From the NCBI GenBank assembly GCA_004769085.1, contig DUDS01000007.1, forward strand, positions 3,398-67,397: a stretch of DNA of 64,000 bases. Reading direction: 5' to 3'. Position 1 is the first letter of the stretch; every line of letters starts with the position of its first letter. Of the stretch, positions 56,728 through 64,000 are shown piece after piece. The translations under genes were made by a program, and so were the position numbers. Origin of the DNA: Candidatus Melainabacteria bacterium SSGW_16 (GTDB taxonomy: Bacteria; Cyanobacteriota; Vampirovibrionia; 2-02-FULL-35-15). Under the pieces are notes generated by a model. That model was not told the DNA's origin. It searched no databases and saw only the letters and a list, made by a program, of their open reading frames with translations.

Positions 56728-57171
56728 TTATGTACCGTAGCCAGAATAAGAACCACTACGCAATGCTGTTACAGATATTGGAGTACGAAAAGTCCGTGGG
56801 CGAGAACGGTAAACTCTTCTCTCTTGGGAATCTTTGTTTGAAGTATCATCTTGAGAGCCATTAGGACTAAGTTTGTTTAAAAGATCTGTATGTCTTGCAA
56901 TATAATCTAATCCAAGACATGCAACTGCTGCTGCAGTTCCAGTGCCACCAATTGTTTTTGAAGTTTCACTGTCTTCTTTGAAACCTAATAATGCAAGTCC
57001 TATTGAAGCAGCAGCAAGTCCTAAACCTGAAACTGCAAGATATGAAAGACCATTCGATGAATTGCTATGCTCACCTATCCACTTATTAGCCTCAGGTGTA
57101 TTCGGTCTTAAATATTTAGGCATTCGGATTGGCCTGGTTATAGAGACTAAAAGATTGGTTATCATTGACAT
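56728..57171 (-). CDS. hypothetical membrane protein, 147 residues
   Basis: The protein has two Gly/Ala-rich hydrophobic segments (about residues 44-62 and 73-88) and a Ser/Arg-rich C-terminus ending in tyrosines. It lies upstream of the 683-residue protein gene on the same strand with a 140-bp gap. No family is recognised. Confidence 0.5.
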   Translation of the reverse strand: MSMITNLLVSITRPIRMPKYLRPNTPEANKWIGEHSNSSNGLSYLAVSGLGLAAASIGLALLGFKEDSETSKTIGGTGTAAAVACLGLDYIARHTDLLNKLSPNGSQDDTSNKDSQERRVYRSRPRTFRTPISVTALRSGSYSGYGT

Positions 57172-57269
57172 AAATGATTCCGAAATAGTTTATCCGAACA
57201 TTATATTTCCCCGGGCAGGGAATTTCATTAAGAGATGATACTAAAAGTTACAAAATTGATTAATTTGTT

Positions 57270-58241
57270 TTAATTTTTAAATTTTAAGCCTTGTTTTGTA
57301 CCTCTTTTGACAAGTTCAGCCTCAATCATTCTTAAGATTTGCTGTTTATTTCTCCTGCCACCATCCTGTTCTGCCCATTTTGGTGCAATTAACTCTCCTG
57401 GCTTTGCTTCAGCAAAAAGCCTGTGAATAACAACATCTGGTGAAAGTATTTCAAGAAAATCACATACAAGATTTATATAGTCCTTAAGTTCAAGCTCTTT
57501 AAATAGTCCATCACTATACTGTTTTGCAATTTTTGTTTTCTCAAGTACTAAAAGCTGATGAATTTTAATAGCATCGATGGGCGAATCTGCAAGTTTTCTC
57601 ATCGTTTCATAGTACATATCAGTGGTTTCCCCTGGGAGCCCAAATATTGTGTGGGCACAAACAATTAAATCTCTTTTTTTTGCCCTGTAAAGAGCATCAA
57701 AGAATTCTTCAGAACTATGTACCCTGTTTATAAAATCTAACGTGGTGTTATGTACTGTTTGTAATCCGACATCAAGCCAGATTTCAACTTTCTCCTTATA
57801 AGATTCAATTAAATCAAGTACTTCATTAGAAAGACAGTCAGGTCTTGTTCCAATGGCTAAAACTACAACATCAGGATGTGATATAGCTTCATCGTATATT
57901 TTTTTTAGTTTTTCTACAGGTGCATATGTATTTGTAAAAGATTGAAGATATGAGATAAATTTTGATGCACCAAATCTTTTTGAGAAAAGTTTTACACCGT
58001 CCTGTAATTGTTCTGATATTGGATCATTTACATCAAATGCACCAGCACTTGACCCATCTGCAGTACAAAAGCTACAGCCTCCAAATGCCTTTAGACCATC
58101 ACGGTTCGGACAATCAAGATTTGCTTCAAGTGTTACTCTTTGTACTTTTGTCCCAAATCTTTCTTTCAAATAAGAGCTGAGGCTGTGATAAAGATATTTA
58201 TTGTCATTGGTAACTTTACTTCCATCTTTTATATTATTCAT
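57270..58241 (-). CDS. radical SAM protein, TIGR01212/YhcC family
   Basis: The 323-residue radical SAM protein has the family-type cluster site C44-x11-C56-x2-C59 (LDCPNRDG then GGCSFC). Further blocks: TFGLPGE-like IFGLPGETTDMYYETM, VLAIGTRPDCLS, and a C-terminal LVKRGTKQG. Function in the family is not settled (YhcC-like). It is divergent from the DnaJ-class gene by 55 bp. Confidence 0.9.
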   Translation of the reverse strand: MNNIKDGSKVTNDNKYLYHSLSSYLKERFGTKVQRVTLEANLDCPNRDGLKAFGGCSFCTADGSSAGAFDVNDPISEQLQDGVKLFSKRFGASKFISYLQSFTNTYAPVEKLKKIYDEAISHPDVVVLAIGTRPDCLSNEVLDLIESYKEKVEIWLDVGLQTVHNTTLDFINRVHSSEEFFDALYRAKKRDLIVCAHTIFGLPGETTDMYYETMRKLADSPIDAIKIHQLLVLEKTKIAKQYSDGLFKELELKDYINLVCDFLEILSPDVVIHRLFAEAKPGELIAPKWAEQDGGRRNKQQILRMIEAELVKRGTKQGLKFKN

Positions 58242-58296
58242 TTAACGATATAATAATGTATCTAAAGCAAAATTGTAAGTACTACACTTTCTACAA

Positions 58297-59247
58297 ATGG
58301 TTAAATACAAAGATTATTATGAAATTTTAGGCGTACCAAGAAATGCAGCCGAAAAGGAGATTAAATCTGCATTCAGAAAGCTTGCGCGGAAATTTCACCC
58401 GGATACAAACAGGGGAAACAAAGACGCAGAAGAAAAGTTTAAGGAAATAAATGAGGCATATGAAGTTTTAAGCGATCCCGACAAAAAAAGAAGATATGAC
58501 ACTCTGGGTTCAAGCTTTAATCCAGGCAGTGATTTTACACCACCGCCTGGTTTTGATTTTTCATTTAATGATTTCAATAAAGGCTTTACCCAAACACATG
58601 AAGCACCATTCAGTGATTTTTTCGAAATGCTGTTTGGTGAGGCTTTTAAAAATAAAACTACCACACACTTTGATGATCTTTTTACACAGGGATACCCCAG
58701 ACAGCAGACAAAAAGACGGGGTGATGATCAATCAATAAAACTTGAGCTAACTATTGAAGAAGCATATCGCGGTACCACAAGAAAAATGGATATAAATATT
58801 CCCGGACTATTACCAAAAAGACTTGAGGTAAAAATCCCGCCAAATGTAAGAGAAGGGTCAAAAATCAGAATGGCAGGTGAAGGATCTTCTGGAAAGAATG
58901 GAGGCCATGCAGGAGATTTGTTTCTGGTGGTTACTCTGAAAGAGCATCCCTTTTTTAAAATAGAAAATGATGATATAAACTCTGAAATATTAATTACTCC
59001 AAGTAATGCTGTTCTTGGAACAGAAATTGAAGTACCTACACTGGATGGGCCAGTAAAAATGGTTATTCCTCCCGGTACACAGAATGACAAAATGCTCAGG
59101 CTTCGCAGCAAAGGCATGCCACACCAGAAAAGAGAAGGCAGGGGAGACCACTTCGTAAAAGTAAAAATCAATACTCCTACTGTCATTTCAGAAGAAGAGA
59201 AAAAGCTTTATCAGGAGCTTTCAAAGATTGAAAAAAGAAGGAAATAA
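58297..59247 (+). CDS. DnaJ-class chaperone (CbpA type)
   Basis: The 316-residue protein has an N-terminal J domain with HPD (34-36), a Gly/Phe-rich linker and the two C-terminal substrate-binding beta domains ([18 protein letters not shown], then [24 protein letters not shown]). There is no CxxCxGxG zinc finger, so it is CbpA-like rather than DnaJ. It works with DnaK to handle misfolded proteins. A weak terminator-like hairpin follows. Confidence 0.93.
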   Translation: MVKYKDYYEILGVPRNAAEKEIKSAFRKLARKFHPDTNRGNKDAEEKFKEINEAYEVLSDPDKKRRYDTLGSSFNPGSDFTPPPGFDFSFNDFNKGFTQTHEAPFSDFFEMLFGEAFKNKTTTHFDDLFTQGYPRQQTKRRGDDQSIKLELTIEEAYRGTTRKMDINIPGLLPKRLEVKIPPNVREGSKIRMAGEGSSGKNGGHAGDLFLVVTLKEHPFFKIENDDINSEILITPSNAVLGTEIEVPTLDGPVKMVIPPGTQNDKMLRLRSKGMPHQKREGRGDHFVKVKINTPTVISEEEKKLYQELSKIEKRRK

Positions 59248-59277
59248 AGCTAATCCGACTAAGACAATCGGCTTTTT
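59246..59277 (+). terminator. imperfect terminator-like hairpin
   Basis: AAAGC plus CCGA (59255-59258) can pair with TCGG (59268-59271) plus CTTTTT, with a 4-nt bulge. It is placed just after the DnaJ-class gene stop. Weak. Confidence 0.35.
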
Positions 59278-59371
59278 AAACATTATTTAATACAGAATTC
59301 TTGTAATACATAGGTATTATTGATAGTATTCAGGCAGGTATAGATTATATCCGAGTATTTAAGTAAGATAT

Positions 59372-61360
59372 ATGCCAAGTCCAATCCCACCAGTTACAGC
59401 TAGTGCAGCTAATTCAAGGACACTAACCCAAACAAAAAGAGGTTATGGCCAGGATTTAGCTGGTTTCCCGGCAGATGAAGATCCAGACAAAATATTTCAG
59501 GGTGTAAAAAAGAAATTTACCTTTTTTGCATGGACAGCAGCTCTTGCAACTGGTGCAGGAATGCTCCCTTTTGTATGGAAAGAGGGATTAAAGGCACCTG
59601 CAAGAATACTTCAGGTTGTTGGAGATTTCTTTGGCTCAGCTGCTACTCTATCAGCCCCTTTTGCACTCATTACAAATGAACTTAAAAATCATGGCGCACT
59701 CACCGGAAGATCAAATGGCAATGGAAATAGTAATATGTTTGACAAGGTAAGAGAAGTTTTTTACAGGTGCTGCAGTCTTGGTTTTACACCATTTATATTT
59801 GAACCATTTATTAATCCGGAGAAATTTGGAAAATCAATTTTCCATAAACTTGCAACTATTGCAAACATTCCAAATCTGATTTTTACAGGCGGTGCATGGG
59901 GCTTTGGGAATTTTCAGGCACTCCTTGCATGGGGTCTTAGACAAAACGAGAGCAGGCAAGCAGATAATTTAATTAGTCCTGAAAAAAGAGCTTATCTTGA
60001 AAAAGCCCAAAATGCACGAACATCTGGAGAAAAAGAATTTTATTTAGCCAAAGCAGAAGAACTTACAACACATGAAGAAAAAAGAATAAGGGCAAAAGAA
60101 AAAGGCTTTGACAGAATATATTCCAGTGCAAAAAGACTTGCAACAATTGGCAGTATTGCAAATCCTACAATGCAAGGTTTAAGACAAGCCGCTGATTCAC
60201 TTGCCCTGCTTACAGGACAAATGTCAAGAGAAGAGTTTTTCCAAAGACCGCTTCTTGGAGCAAGCAGGATTGTAAGTCTCTTTGTAGGAATACCTGAATT
60301 TTTTATTAAAGGTATTGATTCAGTAGTAAGGGTGCTTGATGAAAGTAAACATCTTGAACCTGTTCTTCCTGAATCTGTAAACAAACAAATTAAAAGTGCA
60401 TCTGAATATCTTAATGCACAGATAAAAACAGGCAAGCCAAGTTTTTTAAGATCCCTTATACACAACACTGAAATCCTGTTTCACACACTAAGCCCGCTTT
60501 CCATGTTTGCACTTTTTACCCCAATGCTTGATGAGTCATCTCAAAGTGAAGAAGCTCAGAGCAGAGGCGGAATAACCGGGCTTCTTGATAAAGTAATTGG
60601 CAGAACAGGAAAAATTCTTACCGTCATTTTCACCGGATCATATGTGGCTTTTGCAAGGTTGCCACAGACACTTATGCAATCAGTGTTCTATATAAACAAA
60701 AAATTCCTTGGTAAATCAGATAATGAACTCAAAGATGTTCTTCACAACAAACTTGCAAATAACACAGTTATTTCCGGCGTTTCAAATGCTGCAAGGAAAT
60801 GCATAGATTTTCTTGTAGAAAATTATTATACTGCTGAACATCAGCACAGCTATCTTACATTTGAACAGGTTGCAGGAAATGAAAGTTTTGATCAAGCAAA
60901 AGAAGAATTTAAAACTGAAATGAGTCATGCTGTAAAAGGAAAACAAATATCACCTGAGCTTGAAAGTGCAATCGTTAAATATTGCCTCGACTATTCAAAA
61001 GGTGATGCCATAAAAAACTTCCACAAATTAACACCAACAGAATTAGCAAATATTGAAAAGCTTGTGAGAAGTAAAATCAAACATACAATTGGTCTGCCAA
61101 ATGGAGATAATGGTATTAAACCTCAACTAAAACCCAAATTCCCTGGTGCATATTTCCTGGCAACATATATCGCCAGATTATTTGATATTAAAGAAAGGAT
61201 ATTAAACACTGACTGTACAAGCAGCCACAGAAACATGAAGACTGTTTATAAGAGAGAAGAGCTGGATATTTCATTTGAAGGAGAGCTATATCCAGTTCTT
61301 ACCGAGTGTGTACAGGGATTAAGAAGAACTGTTAATTTAGTTCAAGGAATAGCCAGTTAA
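59372..61360 (+). CDS. large hypothetical protein, 662 residues
   Basis: The protein is not recognised. It has several hydrophobic stretches (about residues 50-70, 80-100, 135-150, 170-195, 305-320, 370-385 and 415-430) among helices, so it may be an inner-membrane or membrane-associated protein. There is no signal peptide. It has a Gly/Asn linker (GRSNGNGNSN) near residue 115. General character resembles the 412-residue protein at 22593. A GC-rich hairpin follows. Confidence 0.6.
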   Translation: MPSPIPPVTASAANSRTLTQTKRGYGQDLAGFPADEDPDKIFQGVKKKFTFFAWTAALATGAGMLPFVWKEGLKAPARILQVVGDFFGSAATLSAPFALITNELKNHGALTGRSNGNGNSNMFDKVREVFYRCCSLGFTPFIFEPFINPEKFGKSIFHKLATIANIPNLIFTGGAWGFGNFQALLAWGLRQNESRQADNLISPEKRAYLEKAQNARTSGEKEFYLAKAEELTTHEEKRIRAKEKGFDRIYSSAKRLATIGSIANPTMQGLRQAADSLALLTGQMSREEFFQRPLLGASRIVSLFVGIPEFFIKGIDSVVRVLDESKHLEPVLPESVNKQIKSASEYLNAQIKTGKPSFLRSLIHNTEILFHTLSPLSMFALFTPMLDESSQSEEAQSRGGITGLLDKVIGRTGKILTVIFTGSYVAFARLPQTLMQSVFYINKKFLGKSDNELKDVLHNKLANNTVISGVSNAARKCIDFLVENYYTAEHQHSYLTFEQVAGNESFDQAKEEFKTEMSHAVKGKQISPELESAIVKYCLDYSKGDAIKNFHKLTPTELANIEKLVRSKIKHTIGLPNGDNGIKPQLKPKFPGAYFLATYIARLFDIKERILNTDCTSSHRNMKTVYKREELDISFEGELYPVLTECVQGLRRTVNLVQGIAS

Positions 61361-61377
61361 TTTATACCGCTCGCTTT

Positions 61378-61407
61378 CCGCCGAAGGACGGACCCGTCCT
61401 CTGGCGG
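61378..61407. repeat. GC-rich nested hairpin
   Basis: CCGCC (61378-61382) and GGACGG (61386-61391) pair with CCGTCC (61394-61399) and GGCGG (61403-61407), with a gaa/tct internal loop. It is very GC-rich against the AT-rich background. It lies 17 bp after the 662-residue protein gene, in a 169-bp gap. It may act as a terminator without a T tract or be a mobile palindromic element. Confidence 0.65.
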
Positions 61408-61529
61408 GCGCACGAATGCTCAGCTCGCTTTTTAGTTACAGCACTCAGAATATTCCTCACCGGAACATTCCTCGCTTAGATTATTATTTTATAAATCAAT
61501 AGCCTCTGCGACCAAATCTGTTTTTTTGC

Positions 61530-62267
61530 TTAACTCAATCCAAGTGCACTTATTATTTTTTCAAAATGCTCAACAGGATAAGCACCAAGGATCTTTACAC
61601 CATTTAGTGCAAAGGCCGGAGTGCCATTAAAGCCCAAAGAATTGGCTTGCTCACTTTCTTTTTTAATCTGATCTTCAATTTCTTTACTGTTTCTGTCTGT
61701 ATTAAATTTTTCCATGTTCAAACCAAGTTCCTGTGCAATTTTTACATAAGTATCTTCTCCAAGCTGTGTCTGGTTTTCAAAAAGCTTGTCATGGTACTCA
61801 TAGAATTTCCCTTGTTTACTAGCAGCAAGAGCAGCTCTTGCCGATGGCATTGCTTCAGGATGAAAAGGTAGAGGCAAATTTTTATAAACAAAATTTAATT
61901 TGTCACCATATTTTTGCTTGAGAGCATTTATCGTCTCAGCTCCTCGTTTTGAAAACGGACACTGGAAATCACTAAATACCACAATCATAATTGCAGCATC
62001 AGGCTTTCCAAGAACAGGCGTGTTTCCTAAATCAACCTGAACCTTGTTAGCAAGAGCATCTTTCAGTTGGTCTTCTTCATTTGGTGGTGCACTTGGTCTT
62101 TGTCCCTGCCCTAATGCAGTCCTGAAAGCATCAGGATTTTTCTTAACGACCTCAATAACTGACTTTTCAAAGTTCTTCTTTGTCTCATGATTAATGAGAT
62201 TTAACACAACAATTGCTATTGCTGCAACTGTTATTATGTTTAAGGTTTCTTTTGATAATTTGTTCAT
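61530..62267 (-). CDS. DsbA-family thioredoxin-like protein, CxxS active site
   Basis: The protein of about 245 residues has an N-terminal membrane anchor (about residues 8-26) and a periplasmic thioredoxin_4/DsbA domain. The active site is C103-P-F-S106 instead of CxxC, with cis-Pro in GFNGTPAFALNG. A single-cysteine site cannot make disulfides by the standard two-Cys mechanism; it may act as an isomerase, reductase or binding protein. An upstream in-frame ATG at 62375 would add 36 charged residues; 62267 (MNKLSKE) is preferred. Confidence 0.85.
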   Translation of the reverse strand: MNKLSKETLNIITVAAIAIVVLNLINHETKKNFEKSVIEVVKKNPDAFRTALGQGQRPSAPPNEEDQLKDALANKVQVDLGNTPVLGKPDAAIMIVVFSDFQCPFSKRGAETINALKQKYGDKLNFVYKNLPLPFHPEAMPSARAALAASKQGKFYEYHDKLFENQTQLGEDTYVKIAQELGLNMEKFNTDRNSKEIEDQIKKESEQANSLGFNGTPAFALNGVKILGAYPVEHFEKIISALGLS

Positions 62268-62400
62268 AGCAATTCTATATTCTACTAGACTAATTAAAAA
62301 GTAAAAGGTTCTTTTTCTATAAAGTAAAATTTTTGATAAGTATAGACCATCTTTAGGACGATAAATCCTTACCAACTGCTAGGTATAATTAGTTTCATTC

Positions 62401-62763
62401 ATGGCACTGGAAATTACAGAAAAAGTTATTAAAGATAATGTAAAAGGTACTGAAGTTACATACCAGTTTCTGGCTACTATAGAAGAACTTAAAAAAAATG
62501 GACAACTTACCAAATGGATAGATGATCACGACATTCTTTTATATGAGCATGAAGGAGAAATTAAAGCCATAAGCAATATATGTAGGCACTTTGGGGGTCC
62601 TGTCGGATATCACAAATGTAAAGATGGTAAGTTTACATGTCTCTGGCATAACTGGGAATATTCAGCAAAAGATGGTTCTTGTTTAACACAACCAGGTTTA
62701 CCATTAAGGCAATATGACATAAAAATAATCGATGAAAAAATATATATTAACCTTCTAGGATAG
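62401..62763 (+). CDS. Rieske 2Fe-2S domain protein
   Basis: The 120-residue protein carries a Rieske cluster site C61-x-H63 and C80-x2-H83 (ICRHFGGPVG then TCLWHNW). It looks like the Rieske domain of a ring-hydroxylating oxygenase or a small Rieske ferredoxin. It has no signal peptide. The next gene, 8 bp downstream, resembles an oxygenase catalytic domain, so the two may form one enzyme. Confidence 0.93.
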   Translation: MALEITEKVIKDNVKGTEVTYQFLATIEELKKNGQLTKWIDDHDILLYEHEGEIKAISNICRHFGGPVGYHKCKDGKFTCLWHNWEYSAKDGSCLTQPGLPLRQYDIKIIDEKIYINLLG

Positions 62764-62770
62764 AAATTAT

Positions 62771-63412
62771 ATGAAATCTTGTACATTAACACTTAAATGC
62801 GAAAAAGAAATGGACTGTCCAAAAGAAGTGGTTATGTGGAATTACTATGACCATGAACATCTGGTTGGCACACATTTTAAGCTTTATTACAAAGCAAGAG
62901 TTCTTGCAGAAAGAGATGACTGGGCACTTGTTTACAGAGAACCAAAAATACCAGGAATTCCAATATCAAATTCTGGGCTTGCCCTCCAATACATGGAAGG
63001 CGATGTAATGAAAACTTTTCACAAAGACTGGCTGGGGTTTTTGCTAGAGATGGAAGTACATTTTAAGGATTTACCAAATGATCGTTCATTAATAACAGTT
63101 ATTTATAAAATGAATGTACCTCAGTTTTATAAGATATTTGAACCAATCTTTAAATGGGCTTTCAGGAATTGGTTTGAAGCTGCATGGATAGAAGATGAAC
63201 CAATGAGACTTCGCAGATGGAAAGTCTACAAACTTGGGTTTAAGGATTTTTATGGTATTGATTATATTAATAAAAGGTTGCCAAAATCTGAAAAAACAGA
63301 GGTGCCAAAATACAAGTTTAATCCACCAATTGCATCATTTTCTACAATAAATAAAACAGAAGGAATGGAACGTCCTTTCAGCAAAAGTTTCGAACTTGGC
63401 TATAATGACTAA
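62771..63412 (+). CDS. possible split Rieske-oxygenase catalytic domain
   Basis: The 213-residue protein begins with N24-Y-Y-D27-H-E-H30-L-V-G-T-H35, which fits D-x2-H-x4-H, the iron-binding core of Rieske non-heme oxygenases. A later E-D pair near D142 (WIEDEPMRLRRW) could supply the third ligand. The middle has a beta-rich START/SRPBCC-like character. It lies next to a stand-alone Rieske gene and has no cluster of its own. The catalytic role is inference; a lipid-binding START protein is the alternative. Confidence 0.55.
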   Translation: MKSCTLTLKCEKEMDCPKEVVMWNYYDHEHLVGTHFKLYYKARVLAERDDWALVYREPKIPGIPISNSGLALQYMEGDVMKTFHKDWLGFLLEMEVHFKDLPNDRSLITVIYKMNVPQFYKIFEPIFKWAFRNWFEAAWIEDEPMRLRRWKVYKLGFKDFYGIDYINKRLPKSEKTEVPKYKFNPPIASFSTINKTEGMERPFSKSFELGYND

Positions 63413-63420
63413 CAACCCAG

Positions 63421-64000
63421 GTGAACTGTATAGTCTGCAATTCAGATAAAAAAACACGGTTGTTTAAAAACACTGAAGACTATGAGTATGGAACTTACAG
63501 AAATGTAAATTTCTCTGAATGCCAGAAATGTAATCTTATATTCCAGGACCCATTGCCACCAAAGGAAATAATTGGTTCATTTTATCCTGAAAATTACAGA
63601 AATTATATATCAGATAATGGGAGCCTTTTCTCAGTTTTAAAAAAGTTACAGTTTAAAACACTTGCTAAAAAAATTCTAAGTAAAGTTAATAATAATGACA
63701 AGTACATAAAAATCTTGGATGTGGGTTTTGGCAATGGTGAACTTCTTCTTGCATTAAAAGAAAAAGGATATAAAAATCTTTATGGTACAGATTTCTCAAA
63801 CAAAAACTTTGAAAGACTTAAAAAGAAAGAGATAAATATTGAGCTGTCTGATGTTGAAGAATGCCTGCCTTTTAAGGAAGAATTTGACGCAATAATAATG
63901 AATCATGTGATTGAACATTTTCTTGATCCTGTCAGGGTGCTTAAAAATTGCCTCGAAAGACTAAAAACAAATGGAAAACTTATACTTTTAACACCAAATA
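63421..64000 (+). CDS. class I SAM-dependent methyltransferase, partial (runs off the end)
   Basis: The frame opens with GTG at 63421 and is open to the window edge (193 codons seen). It starts with a small zinc-ribbon (CIVC then CQKC) and has the SAM-binding motif ILDVGFGNGELLLALKEKG, an acidic LYGTDFS strand and EEFDAIIMNHVIEHFLDP. It follows the oxygenase-like gene by 8 bp. Target is unknown. Confidence 0.85.
   Translation, partial: MNCIVCNSDKKTRLFKNTEDYEYGTYRNVNFSECQKCNLIFQDPLPPKEIIGSFYPENYRNYISDNGSLFSVLKKLQFKTLAKKILSKVNNNDKYIKILDVGFGNGELLLALKEKGYKNLYGTDFSNKNFERLKKKEINIELSDVEECLPFKEEFDAIIMNHVIEHFLDPVRVLKNCLERLKTNGKLILLTPN

Overview
The window is about 64 kb of AT-rich bacterial chromosome with dense genes on both strands. 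It most likely comes from a non-photosynthetic relative of Cyanobacteria (Melainabacteria/Vampirovibrionia type). The best evidence is a four-gene complex I segment in the cyanobacterial ndhA-I-G-E order, whose last protein closely resembles cyanobacterial NdhE. A diderm envelope is implied by apolipoprotein N-acyltransferase, a PapD-like chaperone and a predicted outer-membrane barrel. There are no photosynthesis genes. The lineage call is inference from recalled family features, not a database search.

Layout. 1-4300: small membrane or secreted proteins and ligA. 4404-7322: an accessory patch with tRNA-Pro(UGG), a toxin-antitoxin pair bracketed by a duplicated tRNA 3' end, palindromes, a Gfo/Idh/MocA-like oxidoreductase and a truncated ORF6N gene. 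7414-9401: threonine aldolase and ispH. 9599-11081: two glycine-rich exported paralogues and a tandem CsrA protein. 11233-19148: five pilin-like paralogues, a large barrel protein with usher-like features and a PapD-like chaperone, read here as a divergent chaperone-usher fibre system. 19151-23831: Nudix, ndhAIGE and an orphan protein. 24055-35565: SCP2, clpC, folP, etfA, etfB, a second Nudix, nnr, DUF192, lnt and ruvC. 35860-40396: HD-GYP, LuxR regulators, a response regulator/histidine kinase pair and secG. 40409-47362: two helical paralogues, pyrK, dam, rpoD-type sigma factor and a sugar MFS transporter. 47520-54525: an oversized acyl-CoA dehydrogenase, malic enzyme, a TPR/NHL protein, aroA and a GST. 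54534-64000: orphan envelope proteins, a TIGR01212 radical SAM protein, a DnaJ-class chaperone, a DsbA-like protein, a Rieske protein with a possible split oxygenase partner, and a methyltransferase running off the end.

How the genes work together. Acyl-CoA dehydrogenase, ETF, SCP2 and complex I point to fatty-acid or acyl-CoA oxidation feeding a respiratory chain. CsrA, HD-GYP and several LuxR-type regulators next to surface-fibre genes suggest lifestyle switching between attached and free states. Repeats are notable: a GC-rich palindrome lies in frame inside folP, and two dispersed copies of an imperfect element of about 120 bp sit at 14857 and 43289. No rRNA, complete insertion sequence, integrase or CRISPR array was seen.
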